A stretch of DNA of 64,000 nt from Streptomyces sp. DSM 110735. Its GTDB lineage: Bacteria; Actinomycetota; Actinomycetes; Streptomycetales; Streptomycetaceae. Below the pieces are notes generated by a model. That model saw nothing but the letters and a program-made list of their open reading frames with translations, ran no database searches and was not told the origin of the DNA. This document shows positions 1-6,765 of the stretch, piece by piece. The DNA is taken from contig NZ_JACYHF010000002.1 of NCBI RefSeq assembly GCF_016482685.1, positions 310,001 to 374,000 on the forward strand. Reading direction: 5' to 3'. Each line of letters opens with the position of its first letter. Within the stretch, counting starts at the first letter, position 1. Made by a program: the position numbers and the translations under genes.

Positions 1-72
1 CGGACTCTGGCGTCGGACACAGACCCAGAGGTCCGCGACGAGGCCCTACGGCGTCTTTCGCGCCTGCGCTGA
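1..72 (+). CDS. 3' end of a HEAT-like protein (partial)
   Basis: Frame 1 is open from the first base to a TGA at 70-72 and encodes 23 residues, TLASDTDPEVRDEALRRLSR and a short tail. The D-x-(D/E)-V-R-x-x-A-L pattern is the second-helix pattern of HEAT or PBS-lyase-like repeats, so this is probably the last repeat of a HEAT-repeat protein lying mostly outside the window. The function cannot be given from this fragment. A HEAT-like protein at 2353-3060 lies nearby. Confidence 0.5.
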   Translation, partial: RTLASDTDPEVRDEALRRLSRLR

Positions 73-184
73 TCAGACAGGTGGGCCGTGGCCAACCACG
101 CGCTGCGAGATCGTCTACGAGATCCCGATCAACCCTTCATAGCAGCTTGACGGGCCCGGGAGAGCAGATCTGCGGGTGGTGTGA

Positions 185-295
185 CTACCGGCGGCGGATA
201 TACCAACCAACCACCAGCACGATGAGAATGGCAACGACGAAGGCCCACACGGTCGTTGCGCCGTGGTACGAGCGGTAGGCGATCAGAGCCAGCAT
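185..295 (-). CDS. small single-pass membrane protein (possible)
   Basis: A 36-residue frame, from an ATG at 295, consists of a short polar N-terminus, one strongly hydrophobic helix (WAFVVAILIVLVVGWYI) and a basic tail YIRRR, the layout of a small single-pass inner-membrane protein. The frame can be extended upstream to an ATG at 367, giving 60 residues, but the extra part is Arg/Pro-rich and looks non-coding. I do not recognise a family. It could be a chance hydrophobic stretch, since no clear ribosome site was seen. Confidence 0.3.
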   Translation of the reverse strand: MLALIAYRSYHGATTVWAFVVAILIVLVVGWYIRRR

Positions 296-403
296 GTTCG
301 GGCGGATACCCCGGGCAGGTGGCTTCAGCCGAGACGCGTCGGCTGCCCCTCTACTGAATGGTCCCAACGCCTCGGTAATGCCTGGCGCTTGGAGCCGAGC
401 CCG

Positions 404-931
404 CTACGAAGCAGCGGACGGCTGGCCTGTTCCGCAGTCGTCAGCGTGTATTCGGAACTCGGAGTACGGCCCTGGGACTATCCAGCCCTCCAACCAGCCC
501 GTAAGCCAGCGGGCGAGGGTCAAGGTGGTCGGCACCAGGACGCAGCAGTCATTGGCATCCCAGTCCCAGACGCGGCCGTCGGCAGTGCTGAAGTCGATCA
601 GGGTCCACATGCAGCAGCCGCGATCCATGAGCGGGACGATCCTTTGGAGGGTTGCGGCGTTGCTCGAGTCGCCCTCTGTCGAGAATTGGCGGTGCGCCTC
701 GATCATGTCCCGTTCGTCGCTGAACCAATTGCCTGTGTCCGTCAGCGAAAGGCATTCCCAGACCCCGAAGCCGCCGTTGGCGACTTCGAGGTAGAGGCGC
801 CGCAACAACTGCGGCATCGGATGGCCGACTGCGGCTTCGACCGCGGCGACGTCCTCCGGCGTTGCAGGCGGGGGCAGCTCACGGTCGGCGACACGGGCGC
901 GGACAGCCTCGACAAGGTCGTCGTCAGTCAT
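404..931 (-). CDS. SMI1/KNR4 (SUKH) family protein
   Basis: The protein has 175 residues from the ATG at 931, which is preceded by GGGGAGAGG. A longer frame to 988 adds only a Thr/Pro/Arg-rich stretch. The N-terminal third has the SUKH signature: a Pro-rich lead (LPPPATPEDVAAVEAAVGHP), then MPQLLRRLYLEVANGGFGV, where the L-P-x-x-L-x-x-L-Y-x-x-x-N-G-G pattern is diagnostic. The rest is an alpha/beta fold with DWDANDC near the C-terminus. SUKH proteins are widespread in Streptomyces, and many act as immunity proteins to secreted polymorphic toxins. No toxin is visible here, so it is either an orphan immunity gene or a paralogue with another binding role. A second SUKH gene follows at 1604-2248 on the same strand. 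Confidence 0.75.
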   Translation of the reverse strand: MTDDDLVEAVRARVADRELPPPATPEDVAAVEAAVGHPMPQLLRRLYLEVANGGFGVWECLSLTDTGNWFSDERDMIEAHRQFSTEGDSSNAATLQRIVPLMDRGCCMWTLIDFSTADGRVWDWDANDCCVLVPTTLTLARWLTGWLEGWIVPGPYSEFRIHADDCGTGQPSAAS

Positions 932-1075
932 GGCCTCTCCCCCCGTCGGACTCGTTCGAGTAGGACTCGAACGAGTAGCGGGTGCCATGGTCCCACAGCA
1001 AGAATCAAGGGCAGTGCCATCGGCATCCGGAAGGCCGCGCGCTCGTCACGCACGGGCCGCCGACTGAACGGCGGC

Positions 1076-1603
1076 TTACAGTTGGTCCCCGATGGCCGCC
1101 TGCTTCGGGGGATGTGGGCCGCCACCGTCCTTGATGTCCTGTGCGCAGGTGCGGTCGTCGTGGGACTGGTCGTTGGGGATCAGGAGGACGGCGGTGACCT
1201 GATAAGGGTGCTCTACGGCGAGCCAGGCGTCGCCTGTGTGGTCGCCGTTCGGGCCGAACGCTTCGGACGAGTAGACCGTCTCACACAGCAGGGCCACGCG
1301 GTGCTTGTCGACCGCGCAGGCGTCCACCGCGGGGCCGGAATACTCGTCGGCGCCGTCGAAGCGGTAGTGGAAGTGGACCTGGTCGCCTCGGTCGGGGACC
1401 TGTGGGTGGGGCTCCAGGCGCCAGTCAACTACCTTGGCGGTGACGCCGAGTGGGCGCCCGGACGCGTCCTCGACCTGCACCCTCGCACTGGCCTTCCCGC
1501 GCTTCGCGGTCGTGTCGGTGCAGCCCCAGGAGGCAGAGCAGCCGGAGAGGGCGAGGAGGAGCAGGGCCAGCGGAGCACCGGCGAGTAGGCGGGCGGGAGG
1601 CAT
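1076..1603 (-). CDS. putative lipoprotein, unknown function
   Basis: The protein has 175 residues and begins with a typical lipoprotein signal: MPPARLLAGAPLALLLLALSGC, with lipobox L-S-G-C. The mature part has several Cys residues (C at the lipid site, then WGC, DAC, LLCE and TCAQD), suggesting disulfides outside the membrane. No known domain was recognised. The ATG at 1601-1603 directly abuts the TGA of the SUKH gene at 1604-1606 (TGAATG), so the two are translationally coupled, with the lipoprotein second. An extracytoplasmic lipoprotein paired with a cytoplasmic SUKH protein is reminiscent of immunity modules, but no substrate or partner can be named. Confidence 0.65.
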   Translation of the reverse strand: MPPARLLAGAPLALLLLALSGCSASWGCTDTTAKRGKASARVQVEDASGRPLGVTAKVVDWRLEPHPQVPDRGDQVHFHYRFDGADEYSGPAVDACAVDKHRVALLCETVYSSEAFGPNGDHTGDAWLAVEHPYQVTAVLLIPNDQSHDDRTCAQDIKDGGGPHPPKQAAIGDQL

Positions 1604-2248
1604 TCAGGTGACCTCCGGTTGGAGTGGGGTGGCCTTCTCGAAGCGGGCGAGCAGGTCGCGCCAGAAGGGGACCGTCGCTCGCGGGTTACCGCCCTCGTCG
1701 ACCTCGTCCCGGGTCTCGTCGAACTCGCGGTGGATGTAGTCGACCAGGTTCTCGCCGTAGTAGATGGTGTCGGTCTGCCACATGGAGAGCACGGGGTGTC
1801 CGGAGGTTCCCCGACCGGCGGGCAGGTATCGGTGGGCGTACACGGGCACCAGTACCGGTGCCTTCGCCAGGTGCTGCCGCGCCCTTTCCAGCGCCAGCGC
1901 CGGGGAGATCGGGCGCTCACCCCAGCTCTCGTGCCAGAACCCGCTGTGCTCGACGTCGAGCAGGACCCCCTCGACCGGCCAGTCGAGCTGCTCACGCAAG
2001 CTGTCCAGGTCGCCGCCCCGCCATTCGGGCCAGGGCTTGGGCCAGGTCTGCCCTTCCTCGGGCGGGATATTGATCGGGAGCCCGGCTGCGAGAAACGCTC
2101 GGTGGTCGTCCGCGAACTCGAAGCCGTACTCGTGCTCGATGTGCTCGAACTCGGCGTCGGTGAGGCCCGGTTCACATTCGTAGAGACCCGTCTCCGCCAA
2201 ACGGCGCGCGGCCTCCGCACCCACCAATGCCCCCTCGACCCTGATCAC
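1604..2248 (-). CDS. SMI1/KNR4 (SUKH) family protein
   Basis: The protein has 214 residues from a GTG at 2248. The N-terminal part (GLTDAEFEHIEHEYGFEFADDHRAFLAAGLPI, about residues 28-60) fits the SUKH pattern of an acidic helix followed by a short loop and an A-G-L-P turn. The C-terminal half contains LDWPVEGVLLDVEH, LVPVYAHRYLPAG and DTIYYGENLVDYI, a combination I associate with a large Streptomyces SUKH subgroup. It is probably an immunity-type or protein-binding protein in the cytoplasm. It is the first gene of a two-gene unit with the lipoprotein that starts at the adjoining base. It is not closely similar in sequence to the SUKH protein at 404-931, so the two are not a recent duplication. 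Confidence 0.75.
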   Translation of the reverse strand: MIRVEGALVGAEAARRLAETGLYECEPGLTDAEFEHIEHEYGFEFADDHRAFLAAGLPINIPPEEGQTWPKPWPEWRGGDLDSLREQLDWPVEGVLLDVEHSGFWHESWGERPISPALALERARQHLAKAPVLVPVYAHRYLPAGRGTSGHPVLSMWQTDTIYYGENLVDYIHREFDETRDEVDEGGNPRATVPFWRDLLARFEKATPLQPEVT

Positions 2249-2352
2249 TTCGGCACGCTAGCGCCAAACGGGCTGTGTGGTCACCCGAGTTGTGCGTGGG
2301 CTCCGGCTGCCGTAGGGCGCGCTTTAATACCCGGGTGGTGAACTGGACGCAG

Positions 2353-3060
2353 ATGCACGACTGCTACGGGGAGGTGGATCGCGTCCCCGCGCTTCTGGAA
2401 CAGGTGGAGTTCGAGGACAACGCCGACGCATGGGAGGAACTGGGATACCGGCTGGTCCTCGAACACGACCTCGTGTTCCCGGCCAGTTTTGCCGCCCTGC
2501 CGCGCCTGATACGACTCGCCTCCCGGTCCACGCGCGCCCGCGCCTTGGCCGGAACGGTCCTGCGGCGCGCGGCAGGACACCACGGCTGTGACGCTCTGCT
2601 GGCGGACTGCGCCGACGCGATCGTGGAGTTCCGTGAGGTGTTGGACCGGCATCTGCGATCGCGACCGGACGACTACCTGCCGATCTTTCTCGACATGCTC
2701 GCAGCGAAGGAGGAGTACCACTGGAGTGCCGCGCTCGGGGACTTCGCGGACGACTTCTACCACCTGGCGTGCCCTCACTGCGCCGTGGAGGTGACGATCG
2801 CCATCGGTGACCATGGGCGTTATTCAGCGGTCCGGGACTGGCACTTGGGGGATGTGGACCGTCGCGGTCTGCGGTCGGCGTACTCCGAGGAACTCCGCGG
2901 CATCGGCCGCTGGATGCACGAGACCGCCGTCCGCGACGGGCAGCACGCACTCGCCGACGGAATCGCCCATCTCTTCGGCAACGCCGAATGCCCTTGCTGC
3001 GCCAGCGTGTTCAATGTCGCGGACGAGTACGCAGCCGCCAATCGCCCCGTCCTGCGATAG
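2353..3060 (+). CDS. HEAT-like protein with two Cys pairs, unknown function
   Basis: The protein has 235 residues from the ATG at 2353. An in-frame GTG pair at 2335-2340 and a more distant ATG at 2275 are alternatives, and no strong ribosome site decides between them. The N-terminal half is helical with a HEAT-like pattern (LGYRLVLEHDLVFPASFAALPRLIRLA; ARALAGTVLRRA). The C-terminal half holds CPHCAVEV and CPCCASVF, two C-P-x-C pairs that could form one zinc site. The family is common in Streptomyces as an uncharacterised protein, often near SUKH genes. It is divergently arranged from the SUKH/lipoprotein pair and convergent with the gene at 3270-3560. Confidence 0.6.
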   Translation: MHDCYGEVDRVPALLEQVEFEDNADAWEELGYRLVLEHDLVFPASFAALPRLIRLASRSTRARALAGTVLRRAAGHHGCDALLADCADAIVEFREVLDRHLRSRPDDYLPIFLDMLAAKEEYHWSAALGDFADDFYHLACPHCAVEVTIAIGDHGRYSAVRDWHLGDVDRRGLRSAYSEELRGIGRWMHETAVRDGQHALADGIAHLFGNAECPCCASVFNVADEYAAANRPVLR

Positions 3061-3269
3061 TCCGGAGCCGGGCGGGGCGGTAGACCGCGCCGAAGTAGGC
3101 GGGTCCGATTTCGGCGCCTGCAGTTCCGCGTGCTCGCGGGAGCGAGTGAAGTCAGCGGCGTGGCGGTGTCGTTGGGCGTGGGTCGGGCCGATGACGGTCC
3201 CGTACGTCACCCCCACCAAGGCGATCCGGGTGCCGACGCTTCCCAGGTCGACGTGGTCGACGTAGGCGT

Positions 3270-3560
3270 TCACGCCCGCCACGAGCCGAGTGTGCCCAGG
3301 GCGAAGACGGACACCGCCCAGCCGAGCCGCTGCCGTGCGGAGCCGCATCGGGGGACCACGGTGCGTGCCGGTATGGCTGCGACGAGCAGCGCGCACACGA
3401 TCAGCGGGACGCCCAGGGCGAGGATCAGTCCCATCGCGCCCGCGCCGCCGCTCCGTCCCGAGGCGAACAGTACGAGGGCGAGTACCGGGACGGCGGCTGC
3501 CATCGTCGCCCAGACCAGCAAGAGGTGCAGGACCGTGAGGGCTCGTCTGTCGCTCGTCAT
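3270..3560 (-). CDS. membrane protein, probably frameshifted
   Basis: The protein has 96 residues from an ATG at 3560. Three hydrophobic segments are visible (LLLVWATMAAAVPVLALVLF, AMGLILALGVPLIVCALLVAA, LGWAVSVFALGTLG), then it stops abruptly at GSWRA. In the neighbouring frame, starting at the same place, the sequence continues as LVAGVNAYVDHVDLGSVG and then TRIALVGVTYGTVIGP, which reads like the missing continuation with a fourth helix. Adding one C to the GGC at about 3284-3286 would join the two frames. It is therefore probably a one-base-deleted gene or a sequencing slip. The shifted frame stays open into the opposite gene that ends at 3060, so the true end cannot be placed. Function unknown. 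Confidence 0.4.
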   Translation of the reverse strand: MTSDRRALTVLHLLLVWATMAAAVPVLALVLFASGRSGGAGAMGLILALGVPLIVCALLVAAIPARTVVPRCGSARQRLGWAVSVFALGTLGSWRA

Positions 3561-3620
3561 GCCTTCGGATGCTGGTAGTTGGGGGCTGGGGGCGCAGGAG
3601 TACGCGTGCTCAACGGGCAG

Positions 3621-3959
3621 CTACTTCAGGAGGCGGAAGCCGGGTTGCCGGGCCCAGGCGCGGAGGAATTCCGCTGAGCCGTAGATCGCGGGCCACGGGT
3701 CGGTCGCCGTCGCGGCGATGCCGGGGAGGTCCGCCACCAACGGGGTTTGGTCGTCGCGGAGTTCGGCGTTGTCGACGCCGCCGAGTACGTCCATGACGGC
3801 GGCGGTCAGCAGGGCTGTGACGACGTGGTCGAGGGGGCTGCCGCAGTGGGCGATGATGTCGACCGCGTGGGTCGGGGTGAAGCCGATGAGCGTCATCTGG
3901 TCCGCCTCGTCGGCGTGTTCGGCCTCGAAGGTCTCTTCGTTGCCGATGCCGGGTCCCAT
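3621..3959 (-). CDS. conserved hypothetical protein (resembles C-terminus of DUF6368-type proteins)
   Basis: The protein has 112 residues from the ATG at 3959. The part from residue 22 on (IGFTPTHAVDIIAHCGSPLD, TALLTAAVMDVLGGVDNAEL, and the ending AEFLRAWARQPGFRLLK) resembles what I recall of a Streptomyces family annotated DUF6368. That name is from memory and should be treated as tentative. Family members are, as far as I recall, longer at the N-terminus, and there is no room for that here before the FG-GAP gene ends at 4023, so this copy may be 5'-truncated. No catalytic motif is evident. No clear ribosome site precedes the ATG. Confidence 0.45.
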   Translation of the reverse strand: MGPGIGNEETFEAEHADEADQMTLIGFTPTHAVDIIAHCGSPLDHVVTALLTAAVMDVLGGVDNAELRDDQTPLVADLPGIAATATDPWPAIYGSAEFLRAWARQPGFRLLK

Positions 3960-4022
3960 GACGGGCGGGCCACCGTACTCCCCCTCGGTGGTCCGCCCGG
4001 TGTCACGAGCGGAGCGGATTCG

Positions 4023-5555
4023 TCAGCGCAGTGCTCGTCCGAAGCGCGCCGAAGTGGCAGGCGCGCCCACGGTCGTGGGGCCGAAGGCGGTCGCGCCGGT
4101 GGTGGTCAGGCCGGTGGAGGTGCCGTTGAGGGACCAGACGGCGCCTGCCGCGGCGTTCTCGTTGGAGGCGGAGACGGCGAGGTCGCGGTGGCCGTCGCCG
4201 TTGGTGTCGGCGAGGGCGCAGGCGTCGCCGAAGCGGTCGTTGGTCTCCGCGACGCCGGGAACGCCCGCGGTGTTCTGGTGCATGACCTGGCTGCCGGTGC
4301 CGGTGACGCCGGTGGACGTGCCGTGCAGCAGGGCGAAGGAACCGGCGTCGGTGAGACCGCTGAAGTCCTCGCCGCTGATGCCGAGCGCGACCTCCGCCTT
4401 GCCGTCGCCGTCCACGTCGGCCACGGCGACGCAGGAGCCCAGGTTGTCGCCCTCCTCCTGCGCGCCGTAGAAGCCGGGCAGGCTCTGGTCGAAGGTCTGG
4501 GTGCGCTTGGTCAGGTCGGCGTCGGGCGAGCCGAAGCCGATCGTCACGGAGGGGCGGTCCTCGCCGGAGCCGGACACCACGTCGTCGTAGCCGTCGCCGT
4601 CGACGTCGCCCACGCCGACCGCGCCGTCGTAGCCGGGGGCGCGGACGATCTTGAAGCCGGTCGGGGTGCTCAGGAGCACGCGGTTGCTCCAACTGCCGTC
4701 GCCGGTGTAGAGCCTGATCACGATGTCCTGGAGGTGGTCGCCGTTGACGTCGCCGGTGCCCAGGGCGACGACGGGACCGGAGATGGAGTGCGGACCGTTG
4801 ACGCAGGTGTCCTTCGCGGCGCACGCGTCGGGACCGTCGTCACCGTCGTCGCCGTAGCCCCACCAAGTCGACTTGTCCATGAAGTCACGCGTCGCGGCGG
4901 GCTTGCCGGAACGGGAGATCGGACCCTTCCACAGCGCTGCGGGCTGGGCCACCGGGTCGTCGCCGAAGGCGTCCGGGTCACCGAAGAGGGCGAGGTCGGT
5001 CCTGCCGTCGCCGTCGAAGTCCCCGGCGATGGGGGTACGGCGGTACTTGCCGAGGTCGGTGCCGCCGGTCAGACCGGACGGGGAGCCCCACAGGACGACG
5101 GCGTCGGAGCCGTTCTTGCCCGCGCCGATGACGAGGTCGCCGTAACCGTCGCCGTCGAGGTCGCCCTTGGTGAAGGACTCCCCGAACCCCTCCTTCGCGA
5201 CCGCCGCGCCGGGTACGCCGCTGGTGGAGCGGGAGATGATCGACTTGTGCGCGGGCGAGAGACCGGAGGCGGAGCCGTACATCACCGCGACGTAGCCCGC
5301 GCCCGCCTTGCCGGAGACGGTGCCGTTCGAGGCGCTGATCACGAGGTCCGCGTAGCCGTCGCCGTTGAAGTCGTCCGCCTTCGTCACCTGGGACGCGTGG
5401 CCGGTGGAGGCGTAGGCGGGGGTAGCGGTCAGGGTCAGGGCGCTCATCCCGGTTGCCGCGAGCAGGGCGGCGGCGAGCGGGGCGGTGACGCGGGCACGGG
5501 TCGCTCCGCCGGTCACGTGGTGCTCGGGGGCAACGGGGCGTCGTATGTGCGTCAT
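4023..5555 (-). CDS. secreted FG-GAP/VCBS beta-propeller protein
   Basis: The protein has about 510 residues from the ATG at 5555, preceded by AAGGACTCC. The longer frame to 5645 adds an implausible leader. It has an N-terminal signal with a basic start, then TAPLAAALLAATGMSALTL and cleavage probably after ATPAYA. The mature protein is a run of FG-GAP-type repeats with Ca-binding loops: DFNGDGYADL, DLDGDGYGDL, DFDGDGRTDL, DVNGDHLQDI, DVDGDGYDDV, DVDGDGKAEV and DTNGDGHRDL. Seven repeats are compatible with one integrin-alpha-like seven-bladed propeller. Such proteins are common, secreted and of unknown role in Streptomyces, with surface binding or adhesion often inferred. No enzyme domain is attached. 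Confidence 0.85.
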   Translation of the reverse strand: MTHIRRPVAPEHHVTGGATRARVTAPLAAALLAATGMSALTLTATPAYASTGHASQVTKADDFNGDGYADLVISASNGTVSGKAGAGYVAVMYGSASGLSPAHKSIISRSTSGVPGAAVAKEGFGESFTKGDLDGDGYGDLVIGAGKNGSDAVVLWGSPSGLTGGTDLGKYRRTPIAGDFDGDGRTDLALFGDPDAFGDDPVAQPAALWKGPISRSGKPAATRDFMDKSTWWGYGDDGDDGPDACAAKDTCVNGPHSISGPVVALGTGDVNGDHLQDIVIRLYTGDGSWSNRVLLSTPTGFKIVRAPGYDGAVGVGDVDGDGYDDVVSGSGEDRPSVTIGFGSPDADLTKRTQTFDQSLPGFYGAQEEGDNLGSCVAVADVDGDGKAEVALGISGEDFSGLTDAGSFALLHGTSTGVTGTGSQVMHQNTAGVPGVAETNDRFGDACALADTNGDGHRDLAVSASNENAAAGAVWSLNGTSTGLTTTGATAFGPTTVGAPATSARFGRALR

Positions 5556-5678
5556 CGCGGAGTCCTTCTGTCGTGGGTCTACGTTCACAAGACCCACCGG
5601 GGGGCGATTGGTTGCACGCGGCACGAGAATCGACGGGAGAATCACACATTGCTGGTTGGCGGGGTCCCGGCGAGGGGT

Positions 5679-5945
5679 TCAGTGCGTGTCGTCGTTCGTC
5701 GCAAGGCGTGCGCCTACCGATGCCGTCAACTCCGTCATGGTGCGGTGGAACGCCGCCTCCAGGTCCACGTCGTAGTGGTGGGCGAGGACGAGGACCGACC
5801 ACAGGCAGTCCGCGAGTTCGTGCTCCAGCGCGCGGCGGCCGCCGGGCACGTCCCGTGCGCCTTCCTGGGCCATCACCAGCTTGGCGAGATCGCCCACATC
5901 CCCGACGACTCGCATCCAACTATCCCGGCCCTCCAGCCACGTCAA
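5679..5945 (-). CDS. MazG-like nucleotide pyrophosphohydrolase family protein
   Basis: The protein has 88 residues from a TTG at 5945. An in-frame TAG lies just upstream, and an ATG ten codons in is the other possible start. It contains VGDVGDLAKLVMAQEG, followed by HELADCLWSVLVLAHHYDVD and LEAAFHRTMTELTASVG. The D/E-x-G-D-L-A-K and E-x-x-D-x-x-W/x motifs are those of the all-alpha MazG/NTP-PPase-like family, which hydrolyses non-canonical or surplus nucleoside triphosphates using Mg. It lacks the usual first helix of longer family members, so it may be slightly truncated. It lies alone, upstream of the secreted FG-GAP gene, with no clear operon. Confidence 0.65.
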   Translation of the reverse strand: MTWLEGRDSWMRVVGDVGDLAKLVMAQEGARDVPGGRRALEHELADCLWSVLVLAHHYDVDLEAAFHRTMTELTASVGARLATNDDTH

Positions 5946-6672
5946 CCCACATGGAGTCCGCTACGGCCGAAGGTCGACTTTCCCACGTCCTAGCCGGCTG
6001 CCCCCCAACCGAAGCGGAGCGGGTCGGTGAGCAACTGGCCCGGCCGACTATCAATTGACGGGCCAACCGCCCGCCCGATGAGTGACGCTGCCGGACGCTG
6101 ATGGAGCTAACGTGGCCCGCGCGGCCCGCAGCAGACCTTTTATGTCACCCTCCCAAGATCGACGGCTGTCATCCCCGCCTTCCTCAGTAAACGGTTGCCC
6201 TTGCTGGAGTGTCGAGGTCGGTCCAGTACTGCTTGGCGCAGCCGACTACTGAGATGCCAATGCCGGTGCCGCAGGAGGACGGGCTAGCGGCTGCGGCCGC
6301 CTTGGGCAACTACGACGACAGCAGTGAGGAACTGACATAGAGGCTTAGAGCCGCTAGCCGAACGGATCACGGGAGTCTACTAACCGGGACAAGAATCCTG
6401 CAGCGCATCTAGCACACACTCTGCCAAGCCAGGGGGCTTCGCTCGTCTGCGTCACCTAAAACGACAAAACTGAACTTCGAGGGCCGCCGCCTGCCCTACG
6501 ATGCTGCAAGCAGGACCATTCGGCAGCCCTCGGCGCACAGCCGATCGATGCCATATCACGCATCAGAGACCCACAAAACAGATGGTATAAATAATCTCCA
6601 CGCCACTCATCAACTGTCGATCGCGAGGCTTTCCAAAACCTATCGACTCAGGCGCTAGCGTCGCGTTAAGTG
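5946..6672. other. gene-poor, lower-GC intergenic stretch
   Basis: About 730 bases separate the MazG-like gene from the regulatory repeat before the AIPR gene. It has visibly more A/T (for example around 6400-6700) than the flanking genes. No convincing reading frame, tRNA or rRNA was seen. It may be the decayed edge of the acquired segment that carries the AIPR gene. I saw no direct repeats that would mark an attachment site. Confidence 0.4.
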
Positions 6673-6727
6673 TACTTACCAGGTATCAAATCCTGACTAC
6701 CAGCGACGACCCGCACTCTGGTAAGTA
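6673..6727. promoter_or_regulatory. 10-bp inverted repeat upstream of AIPR gene
   Basis: TACTTACCAG at 6673-6682 is matched perfectly by CTGGTAAGTA at 6718-6727, with 35 bp between them. A third partial half-site, ACTACCAG, lies inside the spacer at about 6695-6702. The right arm ends 38 bp before the AIPR start codon. The placement fits an operator that controls the AIPR gene, or a hairpin in its leader RNA. No regulator gene lies adjacent. Confidence 0.5.
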
Positions 6728-6765
6728 TTGCCGACAATCCGTCCACTAAACAGAGAGAAAACACG

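Noticed and set aside
5946..6765. tRNA gene or attachment site at the edge of the AIPR island
   Set aside because: No cloverleaf-like segment, conserved T-arm (GGTTCGAAT-type) or flanking direct repeat could be identified.
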